This document shows, piece after piece, positions 9,139 through 21,059 of a stretch of DNA of 64,000 nucleotides. Below the pieces are notes generated by a model. The model saw only the letters and a list, made by a program, of their open reading frames with translations, did no database searches and was not told where the DNA came from. Origin of the DNA: Caenorhabditis remanei (lineage: Eukaryota > Nematoda > Chromadorea > Rhabditida > Rhabditidae); the NCBI RefSeq assembly GCF_010183535.1, contig NC_071330.1:17341717-17405716 (forward strand), written 5' to 3'. A program made the translations under genes and the position numbers. Numbering within the stretch: position 1 is the first letter of the stretch; each line of letters opens with the position of its first letter.

Positions 9139-10956
9139 TTATCTTCTCATCACCACTTTGAGATACCAGATGTAGATCAACCGGGCGATGAATGGCCAGG
9201 AGAAGGCGAAAAAGAAGAATTGGAAGTTACGGAAGAATCGACAGAATGATTGGAGCCATGTAGGTCTTCGCTGGAATTCAGATACTTTGAAAAATTATCA
9301 TTGGAGCGCATTTACTCTCACCTTAGACACCCGATTCAACAGGTGCATGATAACTTTCAACTGCAATGCGTTCGTCGCTTCTACACTATTCAATTGTCTT
9401 GAAATCTCTACGAGTTGCTCGTTCAACTGCATCAATAGAGGGTAGTGAGCCATTTCTTGGAACTGGAAAATAGAAAATATATATATATAATTTTCAATAT
9501 GTGCAAAAAAAAATGTAAATGTTTATACTTACCGCCAAATTCAGAACTTTCCAGTCACTACTATGATCACTACCCGAATTGCTCCGCCGTTTCTGACCAG
9601 TACCACGACGGCTGTGCATTTCAGCAGGCTCTGAAAACTTCTCTATGAAAAAAACCGCCCGTCCCAATAAAAAAACTCACGAAGCTTCTCCAAACTCGAA
9701 TGCTCACTACTCGACTCTCTGCTATAATACTGTGTCATCCTCTCTCGATTCGATAGAAGTTTTGTGGCACTCTTCTTCTCTCTCCGCATTTTCGATGTTG
9801 TCACCAGATGGGTTTTAAGGGAAGTGCACAGTTTCGCCAACTCCTCTCCACTGGATACAGCGTCCTCGTAGTCTGATTCGATGACTACTGACTGGAAAGG
9901 TAGAAGGGTTAGAGGAATTTGATTAAGAAGGTCGCCTAAGTTATGGGTGTGGCCTATACCATTGGAAAGCTGAGAAAATGCTGATTTCAAATATATATTC
10001 AGTTTTTGCCCTTGAGGTGCGGTATTCAAAAAAAACGAGGTCAAAGTTTCTTATACTTACACCACACTACCGATATTTTTCACGCGCTAGTACTTGCCAC
10101 TGGTAAAAACTTTGCACTTGTTCTTCTCGAATACCAGGCCTCGAGGACAAAATTTAAACAACCAATTTAGATTCAGCGTTTTTTCAGCTTTCCAATGTTA
10201 TAGGTCACATCCCACAATTCCACGATTACTCGGTGGCCTTCCCTACTTAGAACAGTTGTATTAAATTTGATGTAATTTTCTGGGAATGCTTAAAACGAAA
10301 AGTTTTGAACTTCAAAATCTAGGGTAAGCTGATAATAGACCTTTGTGAGACCATTTTAAGACACTTTTTTTCGTAAAAAGCTTTAACTGTAGACAACATC
10401 GTGTAGCGCCTATGAAGTGCTGACGCAACTAATATTTTTCAGGTTTGTGGTTTGGCTGGACTAAGCTTATCAAGGGAAGTCCTTTGCTTGCACCTTCAAA
10501 AAAACGGAAAAAAATTGAGCCCTAGTGCTTTGAATAGTGTAGAATTCGAATTTTTAATGAAATTTTGCTAAATCAACATATGGACGAGCTATGAGCAGCC
10601 TAACGATTCAATTCACCTATTTCGGGCCGGATGGCTAGTCGTTAATGTACCGCGGGCCGGGATACAATGTGTTTACTTTTGCAAACTGACTTTCCGTTTT
10701 GTAGTAGTTCACAGACATAGAACTCGCCGAGATCTACATTTTGTTATATTTTTCAGCTCATAAAACTCAGTTTGAAGGGAGTTACGCGCCGGCCCGGTTT
10801 GCAAAAACGGATTTTGAAATGCCATAATTAGAATAAGCTAACAATCAATCAATAACTCATAAATAACAGTTTATGTCTTCCCAAAACAAAATTTACTCAA
10901 AAACAAACCGGAATATGATCAGTGATGGGTAGGTCGGTTGAGGTAGAAGGAATCAT
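9139..10956 (-). CDS. Tail-anchored protein resembling ACBD5/MAA-1 C-terminus, without an ACBP domain
   Basis: Exons (minus): 10956-10909, 9891-9681, 9642-9533, 9462-9322 and 9270-9139; every junction is in phase and gives 213 aa. The start MIPSTSTDLPITDHIP follows an acceptor (TTTCTTACAG) directly before the ATG, suggesting trans-splicing or a 5' UTR intron. The middle is polar and basic; residues about 123-170 form an amphipathic helix (QLNEQLVEISRQLNSVEATN). The C-terminus has RRPTWLQSF, an aromatic membrane segment with SWPFIARLIYIWYL, and a basic end VVMRR*. The WPFIA-plus-basic tail recalls the anchors of ACBD4/5 and MAA-1 proteins, which sit in organelle membranes. No acyl-CoA-binding domain was found on this strand up to 15 kb. 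The gene model is good; the family assignment is tentative. Confidence 0.65.
9910..10250. repeat. Palindromic MITE, family B, in intron 1
   Basis: The left arm has TGGCCTATACCATTGGAAAG and AATATATATTCAGTTTTTGC. The right arm carries the complements CAGCTTTCCAATGTTATAGG and GAATACCAGGCCTCGAGGAC. The centre is unrelated sequence. It lies in intron 1 of the tail-anchored gene, next to the acceptor of exon 2, and creates a spurious in-frame extension of that exon. Confidence 0.75.
10600..10830. repeat. Dispersed repeat D (GAGATCTACATTTTG ... AAACTCAGTTTGAAG)
   Basis: Contains ACTCGCCGAGATCTACATTT and CAGCTCATAAAACTCAGTTT, followed by a GGCCGG-rich edge. The same blocks recur at about 12,300-12,390 (reverse), 12,590-12,665, 14,040-14,110, 15,320-15,400 (reverse) and 15,625-15,700. 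Located in intron 1 of the tail-anchored gene. Confidence 0.7.
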
Positions 10957-12289
10957 TCTGTAAGAAATTGCAATTCAACAGAAAAACGACAAGGTTTTAG
11001 TTGATAAGAAGTTGATAATTGATAACTAGGTGGAAAAGGAGGAAACGACGGGGGAAAAGAATGGAGACGGATGTGTTCGGAGAAATTGATGAGTTGGCAA
11101 AATAATTTCAGATGGAGGGGAATAGGACTTAGGGATGTAAAAAGTTTAACCAATTACTTACTTATTTTATACCATCATTTGCATTCCATTTTTTATTTAT
11201 ATTAGCTCGGGACATTTCTTATAACTTCGCTCCACCGAAATGCCCTTGGAAACTGTCTCTTTCTCTCTGAGTCTTTCCATTTCGCACGCAATTTTTTTCG
11301 GTTTCGATAGAGCGCGGTTGTAAGAAGAGTGATGCGCTATTAAAAGAATCTTAACTGATTTTTCAAACATAATGTTATTATTAATAACCACAAATTTCAT
11401 ACCGTTATGAAAATCGCGCTAATAACAAAATTACACCGTCAGGACTTTTTTTTGCTATAATGCAGAAAATGTAACGAAACTATTTGAGAGCTTTTTCGCT
11501 CGAAAAAACATTTAAATTCCAAAATTTAAAACGACACTATACAGAGGCAAAAAAGAAATAGAAAAAGACACATAATGCCGTGTTTGACAATGATGATACA
11601 TGCAGAATGTAGCCTTATCATCTCTCCTCTTCTCTCATTGTCTCGTGCTGTTTTTTGTCTCTTTCTTCTCTTCTTACACTATCTTATTACATCATGATAC
11701 AGTTTACAAGTTGGTGGTACTATTGATGAATAGGAGGAGGAGGAGGAGGAGGATGGTTGAGACGTGGGTGCTGAAAACAGAATACAATTTTCAGATATTG
11801 GTGTGAGAACTCTGTGTTCAAATTTTGATGAATCTTATGACTACCTCAAACCCGATTTTCTTAGAATTTAATTACTTAATTCGTCTTTCGAACTTCTCAG
11901 ACTGACTAGAAAAGTCACGGATTGTTTTATATATCATTGAAACGCTGAAAACACGCTGATTTCAAATATTTATACATTTTTGGCATTCGCAGGCTGGTAT
12001 GCAAGAAAAACGGGTCCGTAGTATACGCTATCTGACACCTGGTGACCTTCCCTAATGAGTACTAGTAAGACTAGTAAGACATAGGTTTATTACCCGATTA
12101 CCCAATTTGCATCATGCCTTAGATCCCTGGCAGGTAACGTTTACTGGAATTCCAGTCATGATCGTATATTTTGTAGATTAAGGCTTATTAGACACTGCCG
12201 TTCGACAGAAGATGGCAAGATGCTTAGAGACCGTAGGCCTATTTCAAGTGCCGGTGAATTACAGATACCGCTGTCGGACAGAAAATACG

Positions 12290-12670
12290 GATACTTGATC
12301 AGAAAAAGAGCGCGTAACTCCCTTCAAACTGAGTATTATGAGCTGAAAAGTGTACCAAAATGTAGATCTCAACGAGTTCCTGCTATTTCTGGCGTTGCTT
12401 TTGTATGGAAATGAACTCGCCGTAACGCATGCATTATGATACGATAAATAACAGATACGCGTTTAAACGATCTCTCCCCGTCTTGACCTAGCCGTTCTTA
12501 GCCGTTCTCAACATATTTTAACTGTTATGAACCGTCATTAGCCTATCTTAACTGGTCTGAGCCATTTTCAACCGGCCCCTTGTAGGTCACGGATTTAGAT
12601 CTCGCTGAGATCTACACTTTGGTATATTTTCCAGCTCATAAAACTCAGTTTGAAGCGAGTTGAGCGTAGT
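12290..12670. repeat. D/E foldback element
   Basis: Left arm: AACTCCCTTCAAACTGAGTA, ATGAGCTGAAAAGTGTACCA, TGTAGATCTC. Right arm: the complements GAGATCTACACTTTGG and CAGCTCATAAAACTCAGTTT. Between them is part E, a degenerate run of roughly 10-bp words such as CCGTTCTTAG, CCGTTCTCAA, CCATTTTCAA. Confidence 0.65.
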
Positions 12671-13859
12671 ATCGTTTCGGCTTGGTTGACAAGTATCCTT
12701 TCATTTTGCTTCTTTTGTCGGGTCTCTCCAGAAACTCATAACATTCAAATTCTCCTTTGGAAGAGGTTTCCGTGCTTCTATATTTAGACTATGGCAATTC
12801 ACTACTCCTGTTTTCCTGCTCTCCAACCCTTCCGTACCCCACCGCCGATCCCTCAGACTCTCTGCTCAGATCGATTTGAAAGTGAGGAAGAAGCGAGAGG
12901 CATCTTCTTGCCATCCAATGCCATCCGATTTTTGTTACAACATCTCTCCTTCTCTCCACTCTCTTCCAATCACTCACTCTCTCCTTCTCTCTTCAATATC
13001 TCCATCTCTCCTGAATCCCTGAATCCTTCTTGTCGAATACATCTTTCGATATCGCCCACCCACCCCGGGAGTCCCATTGCTATCTCTCAATATATTCTGA
13101 TCGTCTCTGTCTCTTTTGAACAATTGTTGTTCTTTTTCTCTCTCTCTCTATCATGTTTATCTCGCCTTCTTCTGATTTCTCTCTTCTCGTTTTCAAAATG
13201 TTCTTCTCGCCTCGCCCACTCACTATTACTGATTGAGCACTGATATGAGAAGGGAATAGAAAGATTCCACGTGGATTTTTTAAATTTCTTTTTTTGTCAG
13301 TTTCATGGATTTTGCTTTACCTTGTTAGTTTGCGGTTGATTCAAAAATTGTGTTGTTTTTTGTTGTTACTACTTATTCCGTGTCCGTCTGCTTTGATTTC
13401 GCTTTTTTGGAATATTACACATTAATACCTGTTTTACATATAAACATATTTCAGAGAGATATGTACAGTCCAAAGTTTTTTTGTTATTAGTAATTAGAAT
13501 CCCGCCCATTTTCAGTGTTTACTATGAACTGTACAATGCTGACATGGGTATAACCTAGAATGGAGATATCTTTGATATTTTTATGGAAAATGCCGTAAAA
13601 TTGTATTATAACGGCACCTTTTACATGCACAAAATTCACTACAACTATTCTCCTTGACATTTTCCATGACTCTGATAAAAACCAGCGTGATTAGAATAGT
13701 ATTTACAACAGAAAACAGAAAGTCTAGAAACGTTTTTCAGTGCCGCCAAAACCTCCAAAACTTCTTTTGAAGGCAGTTGAAAAATATAACGGCATGCAGT
13801 TATAATACAGTTTTTACGGTATTTCAAAAAAAAGCTCAGGTTTTCCACAAGGAGTTAAT

Positions 13860-14120
13860 CTCAGCCGTTCTTAACTTGGCGCATCTAATCATCAAACAAT
13901 TTCTGACCGATTTCAGCCGATCTTAAACAATCCCTGCCGGTCTTAACCTATCCGAGCCGTTCTCAACCGATTTAACCGTCATTAGTCGATCTTAACTAAT
14001 CGAAGCCATTCTCAACCAGGGTCACTAATAGGTCACAAAGATAGAACTCATTGAGATCTACATTTTGCTATATTTTTCAGCTCATAATACTTAGTTTGAA
14101 GAGAGCTATGCGCCAGTATG
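13860..14120. repeat. Composite E+D repeat
   Basis: About 160 bp of degenerate 10-bp-period words (CCGATTTCAG, CCGATCTTAA, CCGTTCTCAA, CCGTCATTAG) runs directly into repeat D (ACTCATTGAGATCTACATTT, CAGCTCATAATACTTAGTTT). The same E-then-D order, or its reverse, occurs at 12,480-12,670 and 15,300-15,560. Confidence 0.65.
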
Positions 14121-15071
14121 CATTTCATAGCTTACATTCTATAACAAATCATAGGAAAAGTTTGATGGCTCATAACTAGGTGACCATTTTGAAGATTTTC
14201 TTGTAGATTGGAAATCCTCAGGGTCTGAAGTACTTATGACCGAATTTATATAGAAAAAGTTCAACTCGGTTTGTAGTGTGCTTCCCTAGTAAGACACAAA
14301 AAAAATATCAAAAACAAGATGATCTCTCTAATAAAGCCATCAAGTTCTAACATAAAGAATGCACACTAACCGCAACAGCCGTCTTTCGATTCGTTCCGCG
14401 CAGAGGGTCTCCTCCCCAACCCAATACAAATACACATACATTTACAACAAGCCCCCTTCTCTGTTTCTCTCGTCTCTCTTCTTTTCCCACACTCTCTCAT
14501 TTCTCTGAAGCCTCTCTTTCCGTCGTCCGTTTGTCCGCTATTCTGGTGGTGAATAATACAAATGTCTCTATGTGTTTGACCCCCCCTCAATTCGTTTCAA
14601 CTATATTTTGTTTCGGTGTCTAAGTCTATCTGCTTTTTATCCCTTTTTTGGAGATTTGTTGAAATAATTGATTTATTTTTTGTTTCAGTGTCATCAAAAA
14701 CTGGGGTGGATTGTTGGAAAAGGAGAAGCACTGGAAGAATCGAGAAAAAAGAATAAAACGTGGGTTTTTGAAGTGATTTTTACATTAAAAATACCATGAA
14801 ATATGTTAATTTAGTTATCTCTATTTCGTTTCTCAACTCTTCTGTCAGTTTAGTCCAATTTTTTATTTTTCAAGTATGTAAATCCGCTCTATTGCTAACT
14901 TTTATTTATGTACTCATGATATATACCAGACGATTCTTACATTCGCGCTCTACCGAAACCGTAAAAATCTTTTGAGAATTTCTTTTTCATTTTTTCAAGG
15001 GGGTTTCAGTGGAGCGCAATTGTAATAACTGTGCCGAATTAATACAAATCATTCAATTTCAGCCTGTCACA

Positions 15072-18000
15072 ATGGCTCTGTCATCAACCTATCATGCACA
15101 CAAACCCAATGTGCCCATTATTATGGAGGATGTCTTTGGATGGGTTAAAGAAGGAAATGGGTTTCAGGTAAGAGGTTTAGTCAATACTATTCTAAAGTTC
15201 AATTGTTTTGAAAGATACGGTTTTAATTAAAGTTTTATGTTAAATGTTAGATTTTTATGGTTTTATTAGAGAGGTCATTTGGTTTTTGATAACTTCATTG
15301 TCCCTTATAGAATGTAAGCTATGAAATGTATATAACTCCCCTCAAACTGCGGTTTATGAGCTAAAAAATATACCAGAATGTAGTAGATCTTGGCTAGCTC
15401 TATCTATGTAAACTACTAGGCGCCGGTTGCAAACTGCTTATGTCAGTTAAGACCGGCTAATGATTGGTTGAGGTCGGCAAAGAACGGCTCGGATAGGTTA
15501 AGACAGGCAGAAATTGTTTAAGATCGGTTGAAACCGGTCAGAAATTTCTAGAATTGAGTTTTTGCCCATTTTTGCGTTTTTGGCATATTAACTAATAGCC
15601 ATCCGGCCCGTATAATATCATATCCATAGAACTCGCGGAGATCTACATTTTGGTATATTTTTCAGCTCTTAAAACTCAGTTTAAAAGGAGTTACGCACCG
15701 CACTAGTCACGCTGCTTTCAAAAACCTCAATTGATTCAGAATTTTAGGATTTTGAGCAGAATTACTGACTGTCCGCGCTCTCCCACTCTCTCCTTTTTAC
15801 CTGGCGACTATAAAACAAAGTTAATTCTTTGAAAATTAAAAAATTGAGAATTTTAAACTTTAAATTGATAAATTCTACGAATTTGACACTTTCTAATACG
15901 GGTGAAGAGATATGAAAAATTGGAATTGAGAAGGGAGAACTAGGGACGGAGAGAGGCGTAGACAGTCAGACACTCTAGCTTCTCTGCGTCTCTCACAACT
16001 TTACTGAATAAATTTGAGACCTTACTTTTCTATATACTCATTTCCAGGTGCGTGTCTGGCTAGACGACCACGAGCACGACTTGAACGTCGGTGACGACCA
16101 CGCGTTCTCTCTTCTCCACTGGGCGTCCAAAGGAGGACACGTCGGAATAGCGGAGATGCTTCTGTCACGTGGAGCACGTGTCAACTCGACAAATATGGGA
16201 GATGATACGAGTCTTCATCTGGCAGCTGCACACGGTCACCGACAGATTGTCGTCAAGTTGTTGTCGAGGAAAGCGGATGTTCATGCGACGAATGAACATG
16301 GAATGACTCCATTGCATTATGCATGCTTCTGGGGTTATGAGGCGGTGGCGGAGGTTGGTTTGGGGGAAAGGGGGAAAAAATACAGCTGGTACGGATCAGA
16401 ATCGTCAAATCTATGTAATCCTGGAGTCGGGTCTGTCCTAGATCGGGTTACTGTAGCTCCCGTGGTTAGTTCTTGTAAGATCTAATGGTATTGTCTTTTT
16501 GGTTCTTCTTTTTTCTTCCCCAGATTTTCAAAATTCAGGGAAGAAAAAAGGTTTTCCGGATTTTCCAAATCTGGAAAAGAAAAATAGATTATATTTTAGT
16601 TTAGCTGTGTTGGCTGGTATTGAATCGGAAATTCTCTGTTTTGATCTTCTTTTTTCTTCACCAGATTTTCAAAATTCGGGTTTCTGGAAAGCCTAGCTAT
16701 AGGTATTGTCATTTTGAAGTTCATATCCAAATCTTTTTTTCAGGACCTCATTAGCTGCGGAGCCCTTGTCAACGTGTGCAACAAGAAGGGACTCACCCCA
16801 CTTGATGTCTGCCAGCCGGCTTGTAAAAACACTATCATGGGTGAGTTTTTTAACTACAAACTACAAAAAACATCTTATTTTTGTGTCAAATTTCCAGAAA
16901 TCGCCCAAGAGCACGGACAGTCTCCAAACGACCAGATCCCATTCAAGGATACCACGTGGAAGGGCACCAAGTCACGTACCCGAGATGCCACACTTTCCAG
17001 ATATACTGGTGTTGATGTGTCCTCGTTGAATTTGATTACTAAGGTGGGGATTTTTATAAAAAACCAGGAATTTCAAAAATTCAACAAAGAAATCACACAA
17101 ACTACTGTAACCCGGTCAGTTTTGCTTCAAACTCAATGAAACTAAGATATTCGGATTCAAGTCGTCAAGACGCTTCGCATGAGTATAATCATGCCAAGGT
17201 TTGGTGGAGATTGGGTCTAGCAGCGAAAAACGGGTTACTGTAGTTTTCGTGGTGAGACCCAACTTTTACCAAACCTAGTCATGATTATACTTTTCTGAAA
17301 GCTCCCGGCACGCTGAACCCAAAAATAATATTTTTGAACAGTTTCCTATTCCAGATCGCCGAATCGCACTCCGGAGAGCTGTGGCGTGGAAAATGGCAAG
17401 GCAACGATATCGTCGCCAGAATCCTGAACGTTCAGGAAGTGACCGCCCGTATCTCTCGTGACTTCCAAACCGAGTTTCCGGCTCTTCGTATCTTTGCTCA
17501 CCCAAATATTTGTGCAGTTCTGGCAGCCGCTAATCAACCACCGAATCTTGTTGTCATTTCTCAATACATGCCATTCGGAAGTCTCTATAATGTTCTTCAT
17601 GAACAGAGTTGTGAGTTTTTTGCGTCGACGGTGCGCCAGATAGGTGCTAAATTGAAAATAATTATTTAGCTGTGGTCATCGATCATGGACAAGCCGTCCG
17701 ATTTGCGTTGGATATTGCCAGAGGAATGAGTTACTTGCACAGTTTAGACCCAATGATTTTGAGGTTGGTTATTTTCTTCTGAAGGTGTCAAAAACGTGAA
17801 AATAGACAAATTACTGAGTTTGGCGTAAAAAGAGCTTTCAAAAAAGTATAATCATGCCCAGGTTTAGACCAAGTTGGGTCTTGCCACGAAAACTGAAAAC
17901 TTGGGTTACAGTGGTCTTCTTGGTGAGACCCAACTTTCACCAAGTAGAGACATTATTATACTTTTTTCAAAGCTCTTGACCTAAGGAGTCTAATGGTGCC

Positions 18001-19487
18001 AAAACCAGGGGAGAAATTCTGTCTTCTTCAGTTTTAGCACCGCCTGATCTGTTAATGTAGCGTTCGGTCACGAAAAATTCTATAACTTTGTCAAAATAAA
18101 CTCAATTCCGTTGAAATCTATATTTCTGAATTCAGCGTGAAAAGGGTTTTCAGAAAAGTATAATCATGCCCAGGTTTAGAACAAGTTGGGACTTGCCACG
18201 AGGCTACGGTATGCGCTTTTAAACATGTTATTGTAGTTTTCGTGGTGAGACCCAACTTTCACCGAATAGGGGCATGATTATACTTTTCAGAAAGCTTTCA
18301 ACTTTTCCTACTCAACCCCATTACTCCCATCTTCCAAATCTCCCATTTCCAGGTATTACCTCTCCTCGAAACACGTCGTCGTCGACGAAGAACTGACTGC
18401 TAAACTATCAATGGCCGATACGAAATTCTCATTCCAAGAAGTCGGAAAGTCGTATTCGCCAGCGTGGATGTCTCCAGAAGCCCTATCCCGGGCACCAGAA
18501 GATTTGAATATTCGGGCGGCCGATATGTGGTCGTTCGCTGTATTATTGTGGGAGTTGAACACTAGAGAAGTACCGTTCGCCGATTTGGCGCCGATGGAGT
18601 GTGGAATGAAGGTAAGAATGGGGTCAAATGATATATGGACATGTAGATCAAGTCAAGATCTTCATTTTTGTACTTGATCACTTTTTGTACGGGCGGTCCC
18701 TAGAAAGATATGGCTTGGAGTAGTGGAATCCACCTAAAGGAGTAGTAGAGATCTTTCTGGATCTGTATCTCTGTACGGATCGCTTGTACAAAAAAGTTGT
18801 CAACCACAAAAATAATGGTCTAGACTTGATCTATCCATTCATGTAACTCATTTTGAAAATGGATAATGTTAAGCGACGTGGCCCCTGTCTTAAAGTTAGC
18901 CGATATTTTTTTCAAACAGTAGAAATTTAAGGCGTTGAAATCATTCTTGACGAAAAAAGAAAGAGACAAATGAATTCAACTTTTATATGATTGTATAGAT
19001 CATGCCAACATCTTCATTTTTATAGTTGACAACTTTTTGCACGGGCGGCCCCTAGAAAGATATGGCCTGTGGAAGCGTGAGCGCCCATCTGCGGGTGTTC
19101 TGACCTTCCCCTCTTTCTGGTACTGTATCTTTTTATAGAGAGTTCCAACGAAAAAATGGAAAACTACAAAAATGAAGGTCTAGACTTGATTTGTCTATTG
19201 GTATAAAAAAATTTGAACATCGCTAATTTTTGACAACATGGCATAACCTTCAAGTTGAAGATACCCCAAAATCGCTCTTCCCCACTAATTCCTCCTCCAC
19301 AATCCAAAAATCTCATCCATTTCCAATAAAATAATTGCAGATTGCTCTGGAAGGTCTCCGAGTCCAAATTCCGCCAGGAATCGCTCGTAACATGAATCGT
19401 CTAATGAATATCTGTATGAATGAGGATCCGGGACGTCGTCCGAACTTTGATCAAATTATTCCCATTTTGGAGAAAATGACATTATGA
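15072..19487 (+). CDS. pat-4: Integrin-linked kinase homologue (pseudokinase), PAT-4
   Basis: Eight exons: 15072-15167, 16048-16353, 16744-16840, 16898-17043, 17355-17610, 17670-17763, 18353-18611 and 19341-19487; all in phase, 466 aa. The N-terminus [12 protein letters not shown] (residue 18 on) leads into ankyrin repeats ([54 protein letters not shown]), then a kinase-like domain. The usual VAIK lysine is replaced (IVARILNV), and HRD and DFG are absent ([10 protein letters not shown] in place of DFG), as expected for ILK-type pseudokinases. [10 protein letters not shown] and [12 protein letters not shown] are typical ILK. ILK works with PINCH and parvin at integrin adhesions and muscle attachments. 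Two starts are possible, 15072 (MALSST) or 15123 (MEDVF); the first gives 466 aa. Introns hold several MITEs. AATAAA at about 19,685. Confidence 0.96.
15300..15700. repeat. D/E foldback in pat-4 intron 1
   Basis: Reverse-oriented D (AACTCCCCTCAAACTGCGGT, TATACCAGAATGTAG), then E-type words (AAGACCGGCT, GAGGTCGGCA, GAACGGCTCG), then forward D (CGCGGAGATCTACATTTTGG, CAGCTCTTAAAACTCAGTTT). The whole can fold back on itself. Confidence 0.65.
17160..18300. repeat. Three copies of palindromic MITE F in pat-4 introns
   Basis: Copies at about 17,180-17,300 (intron 4) and 17,840-17,980 and 18,140-18,300 (both intron 6). Each has arms AGTATAATCATGCCMAGGTT / AACCTRGKCATGATTATACT (IUPAC) and inner arms GGGTCTTGCCACGAAAA / TTTTCGTGGTGAGACCCAA. 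The copies differ enough to be independent insertions or old duplicates. Confidence 0.8.
18630..19200. repeat. Two repeat A palindromes in pat-4 intron 7
   Basis: At 18,635-18,850 and 18,985-19,200. Both have arms built on TTGTASTTGAYMACTTTTTG (IUPAC) followed by TACGGGCGGYCCCTAGAAAG, with complements on the right. Related single or paired copies lie at 785-840, 5,590-5,640, 8,065-8,270 and 42,290-42,525. Confidence 0.75.
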
Positions 19488-19806
19488 TTTTAGCGATTTT
19501 TTTATATTTTTGAATTTGTATTTTTATACCGCCCACATTTTAGGCATCCATTATTTTGAAAAGCTTTACCAACCATCAAATACACAAAGTGCCTGCTCCT
19601 TCTTGTCCTTCTTTGCATTTTATTATTTTCTTACTTTTTTTCTTCAAAAATGCTCAAAATATGTGAAAACGACCAAAAATAAGTAATAAATGAAGTTTTT
19701 TGATTGAAAAAAAATACAAAAAATTGCAGAAAATCACAAGTTACAACACAAAAATCATAATTTAATGATGAAAAAGAGATCGATTATCGTTGCCCCGCCC
19801 ATCAAA

Positions 19807-20715
19807 TCACTTCTTCGCTTGAATCGAGTAGTCGCGTTGATTCGGTTTGTATCGAATTCCGACACTCTTCAGATCGCTGACGACGTTCGATGGGAGAGAT
19901 CCCGACACGCTGATCGCGTACATTCCCTTCACTTTTCTCTGCATTTTTTGCCATTTGCACACCCACGAATCGTCGTTTGACATCGCCGCGATCATACCGT
20001 CGTAGTTGGCGCTGGAAATAGTTTTTTTTCAGACTGAAAATTATTGATTTTTAAATTATTCCAAGTTTCAGAAGCGAAATCTCTCCCATTTTCGACATCG
20101 ATTATACCAATTTTTGATATTTTCACAACATTTTCGGAACGCGTCGGCGGCACGCCAGCCTTTTCCTTTTCGAACTTCTATTTTTTTAGAATTTATCCAC
20201 AGAATTTCTAGGAGAAAAGGAAAATGAGAAATCTGGAATAGCTAGCAGACCAACGAAAATCACTAGCAGACCAACGAAAATCACTAGCAGACCAACGAAA
20301 ATCACTAGCAGACCAACGTCAAGAGCTAGCAGACCAATGAAAACTTTGGGAAAATCCTTATTTTTGCAATTCAAAAGTCAGTTTTCCCAACGAAAACTGT
20401 TGATTTTAAAAGTTAAAGCACGCTTTTCCACCAAAATTAGAGCCTTTGAAATGCGTCAAAGGTGCGCCAGAACAGTTTTTCATTGAAAAATATCGATTCT
20501 CCAAGTATTTTTGGACAATTTTCGAATAATTTCTCTAAAAATTTCCCTCATTTCTACCTGGTACAATCATAGACCTTCTCCTCGTCTCCCTTCAAATGAA
20601 GCACCCCATCGCAATTCTCACATCCGTCCTTCTGAAAAGCGTCGACCGATTTGATGAGTGAGCAGAGGAGACACGCGCGGAGGTTACGAAGATCCGCTGG
20701 CACTGAGGCGGACAT
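19807..20715 (-). CDS. spt-4: Transcription elongation factor SPT4
   Basis: Two exons (minus), 20715-20558 and 20011-19807, joined in phase, give 120 aa. [20 protein letters not shown] begins the N-terminal zinc finger (CLLC...CENC). The second exon ([32 protein letters not shown]) is the SPT4 NGN-binding core. SPT4 pairs with SPT5 in DSIF, which controls RNA polymerase II pausing and elongation. The ATG lies 345 bp downstream of the stop of the large zinc-finger gene on the same strand, so both may be one operon. It converges on pat-4. Its intron holds a five-copy CTAGCAGACCAACG minisatellite. Confidence 0.96.
20240..20342. repeat. CTAGCAGACCAACG minisatellite, five copies
   Basis: Five units of about 22 bp (CTAGCAGACCAACGAAAATC and variants) lie in the spt-4 intron. 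The core word CTAGCAGACCAA and its complement recur across 20-36 kb. Confidence 0.9.
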
Positions 20716-21059
20716 TCTGAAAAGCTGAAAAGGTTTCTTTAATGACAATTTGTGCAAAAGTTATAGTAGATATAAAAAGAGTAAGAAAACTCGAGAAAAA
20801 TGACAGAAAAATGAAAAAAAAAATCGAAAATTTCATTCATTCAGTAAAGTATATTATGGAGATCATTGAGTAGCAAGATGTGGTGTTTAGAATTGAAAAA
20901 TGTGAAAAATTTACGAAAAAATTGGGGAAAAAATAGGCGGGGCTAGAAAAAAGACTATCGGAAAAAGAGGAAGCTCCGCCATTTTTGTGACTTTAATTCA
21001 AAAATTTCGTGATTTTTCTGTCTAAAAACCAGCAAAATGGGTGGAGTTTTCTATTTTCA

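Larger units (their letters stand above)
11160..15062. other. 3.9-kb gene-free interval upstream of pat-4
   Basis: No convincing coding exon on either strand. It contains a repeat G hairpin at about 11,205-11,335 (arms TTCTTATAACTTCGCTCCAC and GATAGAGCGCGGTTGTAAGA), a family B copy near 11,910-12,050, D/E foldbacks at 12,290-12,670 and 13,860-14,120, a TC-rich tract at 12,880-13,210, another TC-rich tract at 14,440-14,535, and a second repeat G hairpin at 14,935-15,035. A possible non-coding 5' exon of pat-4 lies at 14,690-14,760, between a TTTTGTTTCAG acceptor and a GTGGGT donor. Confidence 0.6.

Noticed and set aside
12791..13243. 150-aa Ser/Leu-rich ORF on the plus strand
   Set aside because: Encoded by a TC-rich low-complexity tract; composition explains the open frame, and no splice partners or homology are evident.
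20243..20340. CRISPR-like array in the spt-4 intron
   Set aside because: Units of about 22 bp are head-to-tail without unique spacers, in a eukaryotic intron; it is a minisatellite.
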